Part shown: positions 34,948-43,928 of the stretch, in pieces | Numbering within the stretch: position 1 is the first letter of the stretch | Layout of the letters: every line of letters begins with the position of its first letter | NCBI RefSeq assembly: GCF_003003265.1 | Contig: NZ_PVTL01000005.1 | Span: 62,001-126,000 of the forward strand | DNA: 64,000 bases | Source: Glaciihabitans tibetensis | Lineage (GTDB): Bacteria > Actinomycetota > Actinomycetes > Actinomycetales > Microbacteriaceae | Direction of reading: 5' to 3' | The notes under the pieces: generated by a model | What the model was told of the DNA's origin: nothing | Database searches by the model: none | The model's input: only the letters and a program-made list of their open reading frames with translations | Made by a program: the position numbers and the translations under genes

Positions 34948-35101
34948 CGGCCCTGGAGCCCGCTGAGCTTCGTGAACATGGTGCGCCTTCCGGTGATTGC
35001 TGAGTTTTCCGCGTTAATCGAGTCTGCCGCGCAAACGTTGCGTTTGACCCTGCTCAACTCAGAACGATCTCCAAATATCCAGTGCTTTTCGTGGACGGTT
35101 T

Positions 35102-35130
35102 GGTGAACATCTGGAGATAGGGGTAACGAT
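35102..35130 (-). promoter_or_regulatory. 29-bp composite motif upstream of the pseudokinase gene
   Basis: On the plus strand it reads GGTGAAC, 11 variable bases, GGGGTAACGAT. The same two blocks with the same 11-bp spacing occur at 53966-53994 upstream of pstC, in the same orientation relative to the downstream gene. GTTCACC (the reverse complement of the first block) resembles a PhoP direct-repeat unit. Confidence 0.5.
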
Positions 35131-35213
35131 TGTGTCATCGGTTTTGCAACTGCAGAGGGCGCTGGTGCGCGAATCGGATCGCATCTAATCGGCTCGCACG
35201 CGGATGCGCAGCC

Positions 35214-36131
35214 TCACCCCCCCTGCCGCGCGTACCCGTTCGCGGTCTGGGCGATCAGGTCGACGTAGCTGTCGAGGTGGTTGTAGCTGAAGACGGCCGC
35301 ACGCCACTGCTCGGGCGTCGACACCGAGCCACTGTGGCAGAGGTATCGCGCGGTGGCGAGCGCCGCATCATCCACCTGATTCGGGTCCCCCACCCCGTCT
35401 CCGTTGCCGTCGGCCGTCCACGTTGCCCAGGTCGACGGGATGAACTGCATCGGACCCACAGCGCGATCCCACACCGCATCGCCGTCCCAGGCGCCGCCGT
35501 CGCTGTCCCGGATCGCCGCATAGTCGCCGCCAGAGAGCGCGGGACCGCGGATGAGCGGGCTGCTGAGCCCCGACTCGGTGAGGGTCGCGCCGCCGTGGCT
35601 GCCGTGCCCGGACTCTACAAACCCGATCGCCGCGACCGTGTTCCAGCCGAGACCGCAGCGCGGCTGCTCCTCGCCGACAGTCAGCGCCGCCGCGGCGTAG
35701 GCGACCAGCGCCCGCTGCGGAATCCCGGTCTTCGCCGCCACCTCCGCGGCCCAGTCCGCGCTCACCATCGCAACCGCCGTGGACGTCACGATCGGCTCGG
35801 GCGGCGCGTCGGCGCTCGGCCGCAGCCCACCCCCGTCAACCGTGAGGGTGCCAGGCTGATTTTCCAGGCCGGGGTCGGTGGATGTCACGCCGCCCAGCTC
35901 CCCCGCCATCCCCTCGGTCGCCGCCGCAAGAGGGGCACCGGACACGGGCACGTCCGCGTCCACAGCCGTCGCGTCGGGGGTCACCGGCTCGATCAGCGAC
36001 ACCGCCGAGACGTAGTACCCGACGACCGCGAGCACTACGCCGGCCGCGATCAGTGCGCCGAGCGGTCGACGCGAGCGCGCGGCGGCCGGGGTACGGGCGC
36101 GGTGACGGCGCGCGGGCGTCCAGAGCTTCAC
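35214..36131 (-). CDS. Membrane-anchored lytic transglycosylase
   Basis: A 305-residue protein. A basic N-terminus and one membrane helix (LGALIAAGVVLAVVGYYVSAVSL) precede a 70-residue linker and a soluble transglycosylase (SLT, MltB-like) domain with the catalytic Glu in AAIGFVESGHGSHGG and the signature RAVGPMQFIPSTWATWTADGNGDG. It cleaves glycan strands of peptidoglycan outside the membrane. The GTG at 36131 overlaps the kinase stop (GTGA), so it is translationally coupled to the PASTA kinase; the frame open to 36821 is a shadow of that kinase. Confidence 0.88.
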   Translation of the reverse strand: MKLWTPARRHRARTPAAARSRRPLGALIAAGVVLAVVGYYVSAVSLIEPVTPDATAVDADVPVSGAPLAAATEGMAGELGGVTSTDPGLENQPGTLTVDGGGLRPSADAPPEPIVTSTAVAMVSADWAAEVAAKTGIPQRALVAYAAAALTVGEEQPRCGLGWNTVAAIGFVESGHGSHGGATLTESGLSSPLIRGPALSGGDYAAIRDSDGGAWDGDAVWDRAVGPMQFIPSTWATWTADGNGDGVGDPNQVDDAALATARYLCHSGSVSTPEQWRAAVFSYNHLDSYVDLIAQTANGYARQGG

Positions 36132-38206
36132 AGCGGGGCATCCCGTCTGGAAATTGCGCGCGTATGTGCACTCTGGGACTGCGCGGCCGCAGACCCGTCC
36201 TCGTCGTCTCGAACGGGGGTTGGCGTGGGCGACGGAGTGGCGCTCGGGGACGGAACGACGGTCGGCCGGGGCGTCGGTGTAGGAGTGGCGGACGGCGCGG
36301 TGAACAGGAGAGCAACGAGAGTGCCCAACGGGTGGCTTTCGCCGGCGGCCGGGGTCGTTCCGGTGATCTGGGCGTCTGCCGGCACCACCGTCGCATTGCC
36401 GACGGTGAAACCGGCGTCGCGCAGGGTGGCAAGGCTGCTGGCGTAACGGGTTCCTGCGACGGAGGGCACGGAGTTGCTGCCCGAGGCGACGATGATCGCG
36501 ACGGTGCCGTTTTCGTCCAGTTCGGAGCCCGCCGCCGGGTCGGAGCCGAGCACCCGCCCGGCCTCGTGCACGGAGTCCCACTCGATCACCTCGCCCACGC
36601 TGAGGGTGGCAGCGGCGAGTGTCGCGGTCGCCTCGTCCAGGGTGCCGCCGGCGACTTGGGGAACCGGCACTCGCTTCGCGACCGGCTCGGCCACCGGCGG
36701 GGGCACGTTGTTTGTGGGCGTGGGGGCGGAGGTGTTCAGGGGAACGACCGACGCCTCCGCGGAGGCTTCCGGCAGAGGGGCGGGAGCGCTCGGGGCCATC
36801 TGGTACGAGATGACGCCCCACGCGAGCAGGCCGACGATCGCCACCGCGACGGCCACCCTGCCGAGGGCTCCGTTATCGAGGCGGCGCCGGTCGGAGATCG
36901 GGCGCGGCAGGGATTCGGAGGCGTCTATGTCGGCGTACCAGTGTGCGGGGGCAGCCGCGCCCGCCTGCGCAGCGTCCCACGACCCCGCCGTTTCCGCCGC
37001 CCGCGGCGGCGAGATAACGCCGCGCGAGCGCGTTCCCCCGGGCAGAACGGTCGTCGGCGCGTCGAGGCCGGGCTCACGCTCATCGAGATCGGGCCCCCGC
37101 TCGACGAGGTCGGCACCCAGCTCAGAGAGGAGCGCCTGGCCTGCTCCCGAAATGATCTCGGTATGGTCGACGGGCGCTACCTGGGCGGCGGCGCGCAGCG
37201 GTGCCGCGACCGCGCGCAGCGCCTCGAGCATCGCGGCCGCGCTCGAAAATCGTTCGCCCGGACGGGTCGCCATCGCCGTCACAACAAAACGGTCGATGCT
37301 GCGCGGCACCGCGACGCGCTCGGACGAGGGCACCGGCGGCGGCGCACTCGCGTGGGCGGCCACCGTCGCCCGCACGTCGGCCCGCGGGTACGGCACCTGC
37401 CCGGTCAGCAGCGTGTAGAGAACGGCACCGGTTTGGTAGAGGTCGCTGCGCTCGGTGACGGCCTCGCCGCGGGCCTGCTCGGGCGAGAGGTAGTTGGCGT
37501 TGCCGACCACGCCGGCGGGCAGTGCCGGGGAGGCTGAGCCGCTATGAGTCGAGCCGCCGTGCCGGGCAGTGGCGCGCGGGCTCCTCGTGGCGAGCAGGGT
37601 GTTGTCCCCGACGGTGGCCTGGCCCGCGGCATCCGCTAAACCAAAATCGACCAGGCGCACGTCGGCCGCCTCGATGCGACCACCCGGCTGCGGGTTCACG
37701 ATCAGGTTGTTCGGCGAGATGTCACGGTGCACCAGCCCGACCTCGTGGGCGGCCGCCAGCGCGAGCAGGGTCCCCTCGGTGACGGCGAGGGCGTCAACGA
37801 TGCTGAGGGTCCCGGCGGTTTCGAGGTATTCGGTGAGACTGAGGCCCTCGGCGAGGTCCTCGGCTATCCACGCCATGTCGACGCCACCGGCGTCGTGCAC
37901 CCCGACCGCGTGCACGGACACGATGTTGGGATGCTGGATGGTGGCGACCGCCATCGCCTCCTCAAAGAAAGCGGTGCGCACGGCGTCGTCGGTGGACAGC
38001 CGCGGGTGCAGCACCTTCACCGCAACGGTCGCGCCGGTGAGCGTGTCGACGGCGCGGAAGACCGACGCCGTGCCGCCGGTGCCGAGCAGGCCGCCGAGTT
38101 GGTAGCGTCCGCTCAGCAACCCGACCGGGCCTGCCGCCTCGCCCGGGGTGGGCACACCCCCTGAGGGCACCGAGTCCCCCGCTGCCGCCTCCTCGCCCTC
38201 CGTCAT
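36128..38206 (-). CDS. PASTA-domain Ser/Thr protein kinase
   Basis: A 692-residue transmembrane kinase. The kinase domain starts near residue 33 (LSGRYQLGGLLGTGGTASVFRA), with K64 in TVAVKVLHP, HRD at 160-162 in VHRDISPNNLIV and DFGLAD; all catalytic residues are present. A membrane helix (VAVAVAIVGLLAWGVISYQM) leads to two extracellular PASTA domains (VPVPQVAGGTLDEATATL; VPSVAGTRYASSLATL) and a PTP-rich tail. It probably senses cell-wall fragments or surface components and phosphorylates cytoplasmic proteins. It starts at the ATG at 38206, 5 bp after pstB, and overlaps the transglycosylase gene. It is separate from the usual pknA/pknB operon, whose start is at the right end of the window. 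Confidence 0.9.
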   Translation of the reverse strand: MTEGEEAAAGDSVPSGGVPTPGEAAGPVGLLSGRYQLGGLLGTGGTASVFRAVDTLTGATVAVKVLHPRLSTDDAVRTAFFEEAMAVATIQHPNIVSVHAVGVHDAGGVDMAWIAEDLAEGLSLTEYLETAGTLSIVDALAVTEGTLLALAAAHEVGLVHRDISPNNLIVNPQPGGRIEAADVRLVDFGLADAAGQATVGDNTLLATRSPRATARHGGSTHSGSASPALPAGVVGNANYLSPEQARGEAVTERSDLYQTGAVLYTLLTGQVPYPRADVRATVAAHASAPPPVPSSERVAVPRSIDRFVVTAMATRPGERFSSAAAMLEALRAVAAPLRAAAQVAPVDHTEIISGAGQALLSELGADLVERGPDLDEREPGLDAPTTVLPGGTRSRGVISPPRAAETAGSWDAAQAGAAAPAHWYADIDASESLPRPISDRRRLDNGALGRVAVAVAIVGLLAWGVISYQMAPSAPAPLPEASAEASVVPLNTSAPTPTNNVPPPVAEPVAKRVPVPQVAGGTLDEATATLAAATLSVGEVIEWDSVHEAGRVLGSDPAAGSELDENGTVAIIVASGSNSVPSVAGTRYASSLATLRDAGFTVGNATVVPADAQITGTTPAAGESHPLGTLVALLFTAPSATPTPTPRPTVVPSPSATPSPTPTPVRDDEDGSAAAQSQSAHTRAISRRDAPL

Positions 38207-38211
38207 GACCC

Positions 38212-39342
38212 TTAGCCGAAGACCCCGTTGACGTAGTCGCGAGTGCGCACGTCCTGGGGATCGTTGAACATGGCGTCGGTGTCGCCGTGCTCGACGATCG
38301 CACCGGGGGTGCTCTGGGAGGCGAGGAAGAACGCGCACTGCTGCGACACCCGCTGGGCCTGCTGCATGTTGTGGGTGACGATCACGATCGTCACCTCTTT
38401 CTGCAGTTCGCTCATCGTTTCCTCGATCACGCGGGTTGAGGTGGGGTCGAGCGCCGAGCAGGGTTCGTCCATGAGGAGGATGCGCGGTTGCACCGCGAGT
38501 GACCGCGCGATGCACAGTCGCTGTTGCTGACCACCGGAGAGCCCACCACCGGGCTGGCGGAGGCGATCCTTGACCTCTTTCCAGAGCCCCGCGCGGGTGA
38601 GGCAGCGCTCGACGATGTCGTCTTTCTCGTCGCGGGAGACGTGTGTGCCGGTGAGCTTCAGGCCCGCCACCGCGTTGTCGTAAATCGACATGGCGGGAAA
38701 TGGGTTGGGCTTCTGGAAGACCATGCCGATGGAGCGGCGCGCGTCGGTCAGCTTTTTGTGGTCGCCATAGATGTCGTCGCCATCGATGAGAACTTCGCCG
38801 GCCAGCGAGGCCGACGGAACGAGCTCGTGCATCCGGTTGAGGATGCGCAAAAACGTCGACTTACCGCAGCCCGACGGGCCGATCAGCGCCGTGACTTTGC
38901 CGGCCTCCATGGTGAGGGAGACCCGGTCGAGCACCTTGTGGTCGCCGAACCAGGCCGAGACCTCGCGCGCCTCGAGCATGGCGAGGCCTCCGGCGGGCCG
39001 CGGCTGTGGCGCGCGGGGGTCCACCGGCGCGAACGGCCGATCCGCCACGGTTGCGGCCGTTGCGGCCATCGCAGCCGGCGCTGCGGGCAGCACCCGGGTG
39101 GCCTCGGTTTGCGGCATCGCCGCTCCCGGTCGGCCGGCCTCGCTTCGCCCGGTGACGTTCTGCCACCATGAGCGGTCGAGCGGAAGCTGCCCCTGTGCGG
39201 TGTCGGCGGTCGAGTCGCCCGCCGACGCGTCCGAAGGAGCGGGAGCGCCCGAAGCAGCGAGTTCGTCGGCGGCCGCCGCGGAGGCGGCCGGGGTGTCGTC
39301 TGGCGCTGCGGGCGAGTTGGAGCTGGGGGCGGTGGGGTTCAC
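38212..39342 (-). CDS. pstB: Phosphate-type ABC transporter ATP-binding protein with N-terminal extension
   Basis: The ATPase of the Pst importer. Walker A is GPSGCGKST, Q-loop VFQKPNPFP, signature LSGGQQQR, Walker B ILLMDEP, then SALDPTSTR: a complete PstB core of about 255 residues. It is preceded by about 115 residues of Ala/Pro-rich, probably disordered sequence containing WWQNVTGRSEAGRP. The chosen start is the GTG at 39342 with AAGGA 6 bp upstream; a GTG at 39366 is an alternative, and the frame open to 40200 is a shadow of the sortase-like gene. It is separated from pstC-pstA-pstS by about 10 kb of surface-protein genes, which is unusual. Confidence 0.9.
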   Translation of the reverse strand: MNPTAPSSNSPAAPDDTPAASAAAADELAASGAPAPSDASAGDSTADTAQGQLPLDRSWWQNVTGRSEAGRPGAAMPQTEATRVLPAAPAAMAATAATVADRPFAPVDPRAPQPRPAGGLAMLEAREVSAWFGDHKVLDRVSLTMEAGKVTALIGPSGCGKSTFLRILNRMHELVPSASLAGEVLIDGDDIYGDHKKLTDARRSIGMVFQKPNPFPAMSIYDNAVAGLKLTGTHVSRDEKDDIVERCLTRAGLWKEVKDRLRQPGGGLSGGQQQRLCIARSLAVQPRILLMDEPCSALDPTSTRVIEETMSELQKEVTIVIVTHNMQQAQRVSQQCAFFLASQSTPGAIVEHGDTDAMFNDPQDVRTRDYVNGVFG

Positions 39343-39368
39343 GAGGTGTCCTTGCTGGGTAGTCACGG

Positions 39369-40376
39369 TCAGATGAGGTTGGGGAGGGCAGCCATCACGG
39401 CGTCCGCGGTGGTGACGCCGAGGGCGAGCATGATCGGAGTCCCGATCAGCCAGGTGTGCCAGCGGCCCCAGGATCGCCACAGCCACCACAGGGTGATTCC
39501 GGCGCCGATGAACACGGCGAGCGCGGTCAGCGCCGCAAACCAGGCCTCTCCGTCCTGGCCCATGGCCCGCTCGTCTTTGGGCAGGGCCTGGTAGGTCATC
39601 ACCTTGGTGGGCGTGGGTTGCACGTCGCTGGTGAGCTCGGCGTCGATGTGCAGCGCTCCTCCAGGAAACAGCGCGAGCCCGTCGGCGGTGATGAGTTCCA
39701 GTCGGCCAGCGCCCGCCTTCAGTACCTCCGGTAGCGGGTCGTCGTTGCGGCGCACCCCGAATACCGTGTAGATGTGCACGCCCTGGCCCGTGGTGATTGT
39801 GATCTCGTCTCCGGGAACGAGCTGGCCGACCGAGCGGAACGGCCCGCCGTAGGTGGTCTGGCGCCCGAGGATGACGCTGGTCCCGGCCTGGCCGGGCATC
39901 ACGCTGTCCCGACGGTGACCGGGTCCGGTGCGCAGCACGCTGGCCGTAGATCCCTCCACCACCGTCTCCGTCAGCCCGATCTCGGGGATGCTCAGCAGCG
40001 AGACAGGGGTGCCAAGCGCCACGAGATCCTCGTTCACGTCGAGCTGGCCGACGGGGATGTCGGCCTTCGCCAACGAGGTGCGCAGGTCTTGAAAGGCGAT
40101 GTCCTGTGACCGACTGTGCTGCAGCCAGCTGAACAGCGTGGCGTGCACCACAAAGCCGATCAGCAGCATCGACACCACCAAAACCGCGGCGCCGATCCAC
40201 CAGCGTGCGTCGCGGGGTGCGAGCTGCCGCGGCACCGCCGGGCGAGTGGGCAGCGTGTATGAGGTGCGCCGGCGGGGCGGGGGGCCGCCGCGGCGCAGAG
40301 GCGGGATGCCGGGCCGCGTCACCTTCGCGGAATCGACACGGTCCCGCATCGGAGTAGGCGTGGCAGTATCAACCAT
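39369..40376 (-). CDS. Sortase-fold membrane protein lacking catalytic residues
   Basis: A 335-residue protein. The cytoplasmic N-terminus is Pro/Arg-rich; helix 1 is at 59-82, a sortase-like domain at about 95-255, and two C-terminal helices at about 280-300 and 308-330. The domain aligns with class C/E sortases: GPGHRRDSVMPGQAGTSVILGRQTTYGGPF (151-180) matches the usual GPGHYP..LPG..GN..LAGHRTT.GAPF, but the catalytic His is R172. LELITADG (226-233) stands where TLTTCxP should be, so the Cys is A231. The later catalytic Arg is also not evident (GALHIDAEL). So it cannot transpeptidate by the known mechanism. Its start overlaps the upstream LPGTG-containing protein by 8 bp, suggesting a stable complex. 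Confidence 0.8.
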   Translation of the reverse strand: MVDTATPTPMRDRVDSAKVTRPGIPPLRRGGPPPRRRTSYTLPTRPAVPRQLAPRDARWWIGAAVLVVSMLLIGFVVHATLFSWLQHSRSQDIAFQDLRTSLAKADIPVGQLDVNEDLVALGTPVSLLSIPEIGLTETVVEGSTASVLRTGPGHRRDSVMPGQAGTSVILGRQTTYGGPFRSVGQLVPGDEITITTGQGVHIYTVFGVRRNDDPLPEVLKAGAGRLELITADGLALFPGGALHIDAELTSDVQPTPTKVMTYQALPKDERAMGQDGEAWFAALTALAVFIGAGITLWWLWRSWGRWHTWLIGTPIMLALGVTTADAVMAALPNLI

Positions 40377-41205
40377 CGGTTCCGGCTCCCGCCGCGTCGG
40401 CATCCGAATCGCCGCGCAGTGCGCGCAGCCCGAACCAGAACAGCGCGATGAGGGCCGCGAGTGCGGCCAAGCCACCGGCGATCCACCAGGTTATCGGTGC
40501 GATCTCCGGGGATACCCCCGCCGTCTGCGGATCCGTTCCCACCATGAAGTCGCCGACGGCGATCGCCTTGCTCGCCCAGCCGGTGAACTGCAGGGTGTGG
40601 GTGCCGGGCAGCTGGTCCTTCGGCAGGGTGAACATCACCGAGATCGCGCCGGCCGCGTCCGCCGTGAAGTTTCCGATCAAAATCGGTTCGCTGAACAGCA
40701 CGACCTGCACCTGCTCGCCGGCGGTGAAGCCACTGGCGGTGGCGGTCACATTCTCGCTGGGCAGGTACATCTCCTTGTCGAAGATCACCGCGCTGCCCGT
40801 GCCGGGCAGGGTCGGAAGCGCCGGTTCGGTGGCGGCCGGCGTGCCGGTCGTTCCGGCTTCCGCGCCCGTCCCGGGCAAAGTAGAGCCAGCGGGCGCCCGG
40901 GTCGCGGAGCTTCCACTACCCGAGGTCTTCGCCGGAGAATTCGCCGGAGCGGAATTGCCCGAGCCGGGATTGGCGGGAGCTGTCGGATTGGCCGGCGGGG
41001 CGGTGGGCGTCGCGCCCGGATCCACGGGCTCCGCCGGAATGGTGACCGTGAGCGGCGAATCCCCGTTGGGGTCGGGCGTCTCCGCAGCGTGCGCGGGCAT
41101 CGCCGTGAGACTGAGCGCGAAGACTGCCGCCAGGAGCGCTGCCGCCCGCGCCGAACGTGCTCGGGACTGCGAAATGCGCTGGGTGGGCGCTGCTGTGGGG
41201 CTCAC
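40369..41205 (-). CDS. Secreted, membrane-anchored protein with two internal LPGTG motifs
   Basis: A 278-residue protein. Signal peptide to about residue 40 (LLAAVFALSLTAMPAHA), a Pro/Ala/Gly-rich linker, LPGTG at 110-114 and again at 133-137, then a beta-sandwich domain (VIFDKEMYLPSENVTATASGFTAGEQVQVVLFSEP ... LPGTHTLQFTG) and one C-terminal membrane helix (WWIAGGLAALAALIALFWFGL) with a short cytoplasmic tail. The LPGTG motifs are not in sorting-signal position. It overlaps the DUF916-like gene by 4 bp and the sortase-like gene by 8 bp, so the three are translated as a unit. Confidence 0.8.
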   Translation of the reverse strand: MSPTAAPTQRISQSRARSARAAALLAAVFALSLTAMPAHAAETPDPNGDSPLTVTIPAEPVDPGATPTAPPANPTAPANPGSGNSAPANSPAKTSGSGSSATRAPAGSTLPGTGAEAGTTGTPAATEPALPTLPGTGSAVIFDKEMYLPSENVTATASGFTAGEQVQVVLFSEPILIGNFTADAAGAISVMFTLPKDQLPGTHTLQFTGWASKAIAVGDFMVGTDPQTAGVSPEIAPITWWIAGGLAALAALIALFWFGLRALRGDSDADAAGAGTDG

Positions 41206-42392
41206 GGGGTGACCTGGCTTTCTGTGGAAGGGGTAGCTGCGGAAGGGATGGTCGCGAGGGTTTCCTCACGCACGCGGTGGGCGTAGTCGTCGAGCGCGAT
41301 CGCTAGGCGAGCGCGGGAGGTGCGGCGCCACCAGATCGCGCCGACTACGACGGCGGCCAGAAGAACAAGAAGGCCGAGCAGGCTCCACGGCACCGCCCAG
41401 GTGGTGGCTGAGCTTTCCGCGGCGACCGGCAGCACGTCACTGCCGGCGACTCCGGCCGCGGCTTGCGGCGTGACCGCGATGTCAGCAATAAGAAGGAAGA
41501 GCGGTGGGATGTCGCTGACATCCACCACCACGTGCCCACGAGCACCCGGCAGCAGGTTCTCCACGGTCGTGGCGGTTGCGGTGCCGAGGGAGATGCCGAA
41601 CGGTCCGGTGAGGGTCGCGACCGGCGCGGCGGAGACTCGGGTGTTTCCAGTGTTCTGCACGTCGAAGCCGATCGACGCGGTGCCGCCGGCGAACGGGTTC
41701 CACCCGCCGGTGTAGCTGGCCACGGCGCCTGCCACCTGCAGGGCCGGGGCGGTGTCGCCCGCCACGCGCAGGTAGATGCGGGTGCCGACGCGCTGGCTGA
41801 CGGCGATGGCACCGCCGTCAGCGGAGGGGGTGGTGTAGGCGGCGACGATGCCCGCGGAGTGGTCGCCGGGCGTCGCGTTGGCCGGCACGCTGATATTGAC
41901 CGGGATGATCGCGGCGGTGCCCGGTTCTACGGTGAGGGTGACGCCGAGCGCGGCCGCGCAGGCGGGATCGGTTGTCCCGTCGCCGGTGTCTGCGCACGTG
42001 GCGGGTCCGCCGCCGACGCTGGTCCAGCCGCCGAGGTCGGTGGACGGCGTGTCTTCCCCCACCAGGGTGAACGACGCCGTTTCGAAATCTGTGGTCGCGT
42101 CCGCAGCGTAGACGTGGAAGGTGACCGCTGCCGCGCTGAAGTTGGTGACGGCGACGTGGTCGGCGATGACGCTGCCGGGGTCGACCGAATATTCGAGCGC
42201 AGAGCGGCCGTCGGCCGCCGACTCAGTGGCGGGTTGCACGCTCCAGGTCACGTCGCCGTCGGCGGCCTGCGCGTGCGCCGCGCCGAGAAGGGCGGGCGCA
42301 GTGAGGGCAAGCGCGAGCGCGACGGCTGCGCCGACGGCACGCACCGCGCTAGTGCGGGCTGACGAACTGGGGACTGGGGCAAAGAGGGGCAT
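41202..42392 (-). CDS. DUF916 / WxL-interacting-protein-like membrane protein
   Basis: A 396-residue protein. Signal peptide to about residue 44; an N-terminal beta-sandwich (DVTWSVQPATESAADGRSALEYSVDPGSVIADHVAVTNFS) and TVEPGTAAIIPVNISVPANATPGDHSAGIVAAYTT are the pattern of the DUF916 (WxLIP peptidoglycan-binding) domain. A second beta domain follows, then a C-terminal membrane helix (VPWSLLGLLVLLAAVVVGAIWW) and a charged tail. In Firmicutes, DUF916 proteins bind WxL proteins and hold them at the wall (established). Here two WxL-like genes lie directly upstream. It is the first gene of a four-gene overlapping run down to pstB. Confidence 0.8.
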   Translation of the reverse strand: MPLFAPVPSSSARTSAVRAVGAAVALALALTAPALLGAAHAQAADGDVTWSVQPATESAADGRSALEYSVDPGSVIADHVAVTNFSAAAVTFHVYAADATTDFETASFTLVGEDTPSTDLGGWTSVGGGPATCADTGDGTTDPACAAALGVTLTVEPGTAAIIPVNISVPANATPGDHSAGIVAAYTTPSADGGAIAVSQRVGTRIYLRVAGDTAPALQVAGAVASYTGGWNPFAGGTASIGFDVQNTGNTRVSAAPVATLTGPFGISLGTATATTVENLLPGARGHVVVDVSDIPPLFLLIADIAVTPQAAAGVAGSDVLPVAAESSATTWAVPWSLLGLLVLLAAVVVGAIWWRRTSRARLAIALDDYAHRVREETLATIPSAATPSTESQVTP

Positions 42393-42472
42393 AACAGCTT
42401 TCGTTCAAGAGGGTGCAGAGGAGAAGCCGTGCTCGACTCGGGCGATGGCTGGGTCGAGCACGACATCCACCG

Positions 42473-43834
42473 CTAAATGAGGGTGAAGGTGAGCGTGCTC
42501 GCGTACTGGCCCGCGGCCGTGCTCTTGGGTGCGTTCAGCTGCACGTTCGCCCGAATGTGCGACGTCACCACACCGGCCACCGTGGAGTTTGCCCAACTGG
42601 CCAAAGCCCGGGTGCTGCTCAGGTCGGTGGTGGCACCACCCGAAACAACTCCGTCGGAGACCACCGGGGTGTCCCAACCCAGGTGCGACGCGGCGATGGT
42701 TTTCGTCGCGTCGGAGGTGTTAGTAAGCACGGTACTGCGCCCGCTCACGGCCCAGGCCGTCTTCGACACCCGACCATCGACTACGGTCAGGCGCGGCAGT
42801 GCAGCGGAGGCGGTGTATGCCGTCTCCGTGCTCGCCGCATCGCCGAGCACTACCGTGCCGGCGGCGACTGTCAGTTGCAATCCGGTCGGCAGAAGCTCCG
42901 GAATCGTGACACTGATGTCGCGTGAACCGATCTGATTCGGGTCCGCCCCGATATTCATATCAACGATCGACTGAGCACGCAGCGAATGGAAGTACGGGGC
43001 GTTCGCAGCCGGCACATACACCGCGGAGATCGCGCGGTTCGAAACGTGCGTGCCCTTGTCAAACCAGTCCGCCGTGATGAATGTGGCGACACCATCACGC
43101 AACGTCATCTGCGTGACGACCCGGCCGAACATGGTGAGAGCGATCGTCCCCGTCGCGTCGGTGGCGACACTCCCGTCGGGTCGGATCACCCGCGCCGTGA
43201 CGAGTGCGCTTTTCTCGTTGGGCTGGGTCTTATTGGTGAGCTCCACCACCGGAATAGGTCTGGTGTTGCTCGGAGTCCCGGCGACTTTCCACCCGGTGAG
43301 ACCGTTACCCAGGTCGGTTACTTCGAGGTCGGCCCGAAAATAGTTTCCGGACAGCGGATCGTTGACCCCGCCGGAGAGAACCACCGCGAACGTCTCCCCG
43401 ACCTTGGTTTTGTTGAGGGTTGCCGGTGCCGCAGCACCCAGGGTCTTGAAGGTGAGTTGCTCGTTCTGTCCGAAGTCGTAGGGCCCTGCTATTGGCCCTG
43501 TATTTGTGTACCCGGGGGTGTCGAGGACGATGATCGAACCCGATTGAGACAGCTGGCCCTTCACGATACTCACCGCGGCGTTGCCATAGCGTGGGCTTTC
43601 CGTGAACTTCTGGCCGTCTGTCGAGACCCCGCTAAGTGCCGTGTCCCAGGTTCCGCTCTGTGGCTCAAGGAGGAGTTCGCTTTTGTACTTTTGGGCGACG
43701 GGAGTGATGACGTCTCCGGAAGCCGCGTAGGCCGCGGGCGCGGAAGCAACCGCCGACAGCCCACCCACCATGGCGGCAACGGCCACGACAGACAGCACCC
43801 GTGCCAGGGTGCCGCGCTTGGAATGATTTTTCAT
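42473..43834 (-). CDS. Secreted surface protein with WxL-like C-terminal domain (paralogue B)
   Basis: A 453-residue protein. Signal peptide (VLSVVAVAAMVGGLSAVASAPAAYA), an N-terminal domain shared with its neighbour (LLLEPQSGTWDTALSGVSTDGQKF ... NYFRADLEVTDLGNGLTGWKV), a central Ig-like domain, and a C-terminal domain of about 140 residues: LTVAAGTVVLGDAA ... LPRLTVVDGRVSKTAWAVSG ... HLGW ... AGQYASTLTFTLI. VxDxRxxxxxWx(L/V) and the closing AGxYxxxLTxTL match the two conserved blocks of WxL domains. The first block reads WAV rather than WxL. There is no sorting signal or membrane anchor, as expected for a non-covalently held WxL protein. Confidence 0.75.
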   Translation of the reverse strand: MKNHSKRGTLARVLSVVAVAAMVGGLSAVASAPAAYAASGDVITPVAQKYKSELLLEPQSGTWDTALSGVSTDGQKFTESPRYGNAAVSIVKGQLSQSGSIIVLDTPGYTNTGPIAGPYDFGQNEQLTFKTLGAAAPATLNKTKVGETFAVVLSGGVNDPLSGNYFRADLEVTDLGNGLTGWKVAGTPSNTRPIPVVELTNKTQPNEKSALVTARVIRPDGSVATDATGTIALTMFGRVVTQMTLRDGVATFITADWFDKGTHVSNRAISAVYVPAANAPYFHSLRAQSIVDMNIGADPNQIGSRDISVTIPELLPTGLQLTVAAGTVVLGDAASTETAYTASAALPRLTVVDGRVSKTAWAVSGRSTVLTNTSDATKTIAASHLGWDTPVVSDGVVSGGATTDLSSTRALASWANSTVAGVVTSHIRANVQLNAPKSTAAGQYASTLTFTLI

Positions 43835-43928
43835 GATGTCCTTTCTAGAACCTCACGGTCACAGCCGCGCCGCCCTGCGGTGACCGGCGCTCCTGAGGGA
43901 ACGCCGGGCACCGCGGGGCGGCCGCGGG

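Noticed and set aside
38207..38515. N-terminal extension of the PASTA kinase to 38515
   Set aside because: It overlaps pstB and is Arg/His-rich; the ATG at 38206 directly precedes a normal kinase N-terminus.
39343..40200. N-terminal extension of pstB to 40200
   Set aside because: The extra 286 residues are the antiparallel-frame shadow of the sortase-like gene; GTG at 39342 has a good ribosome binding site.
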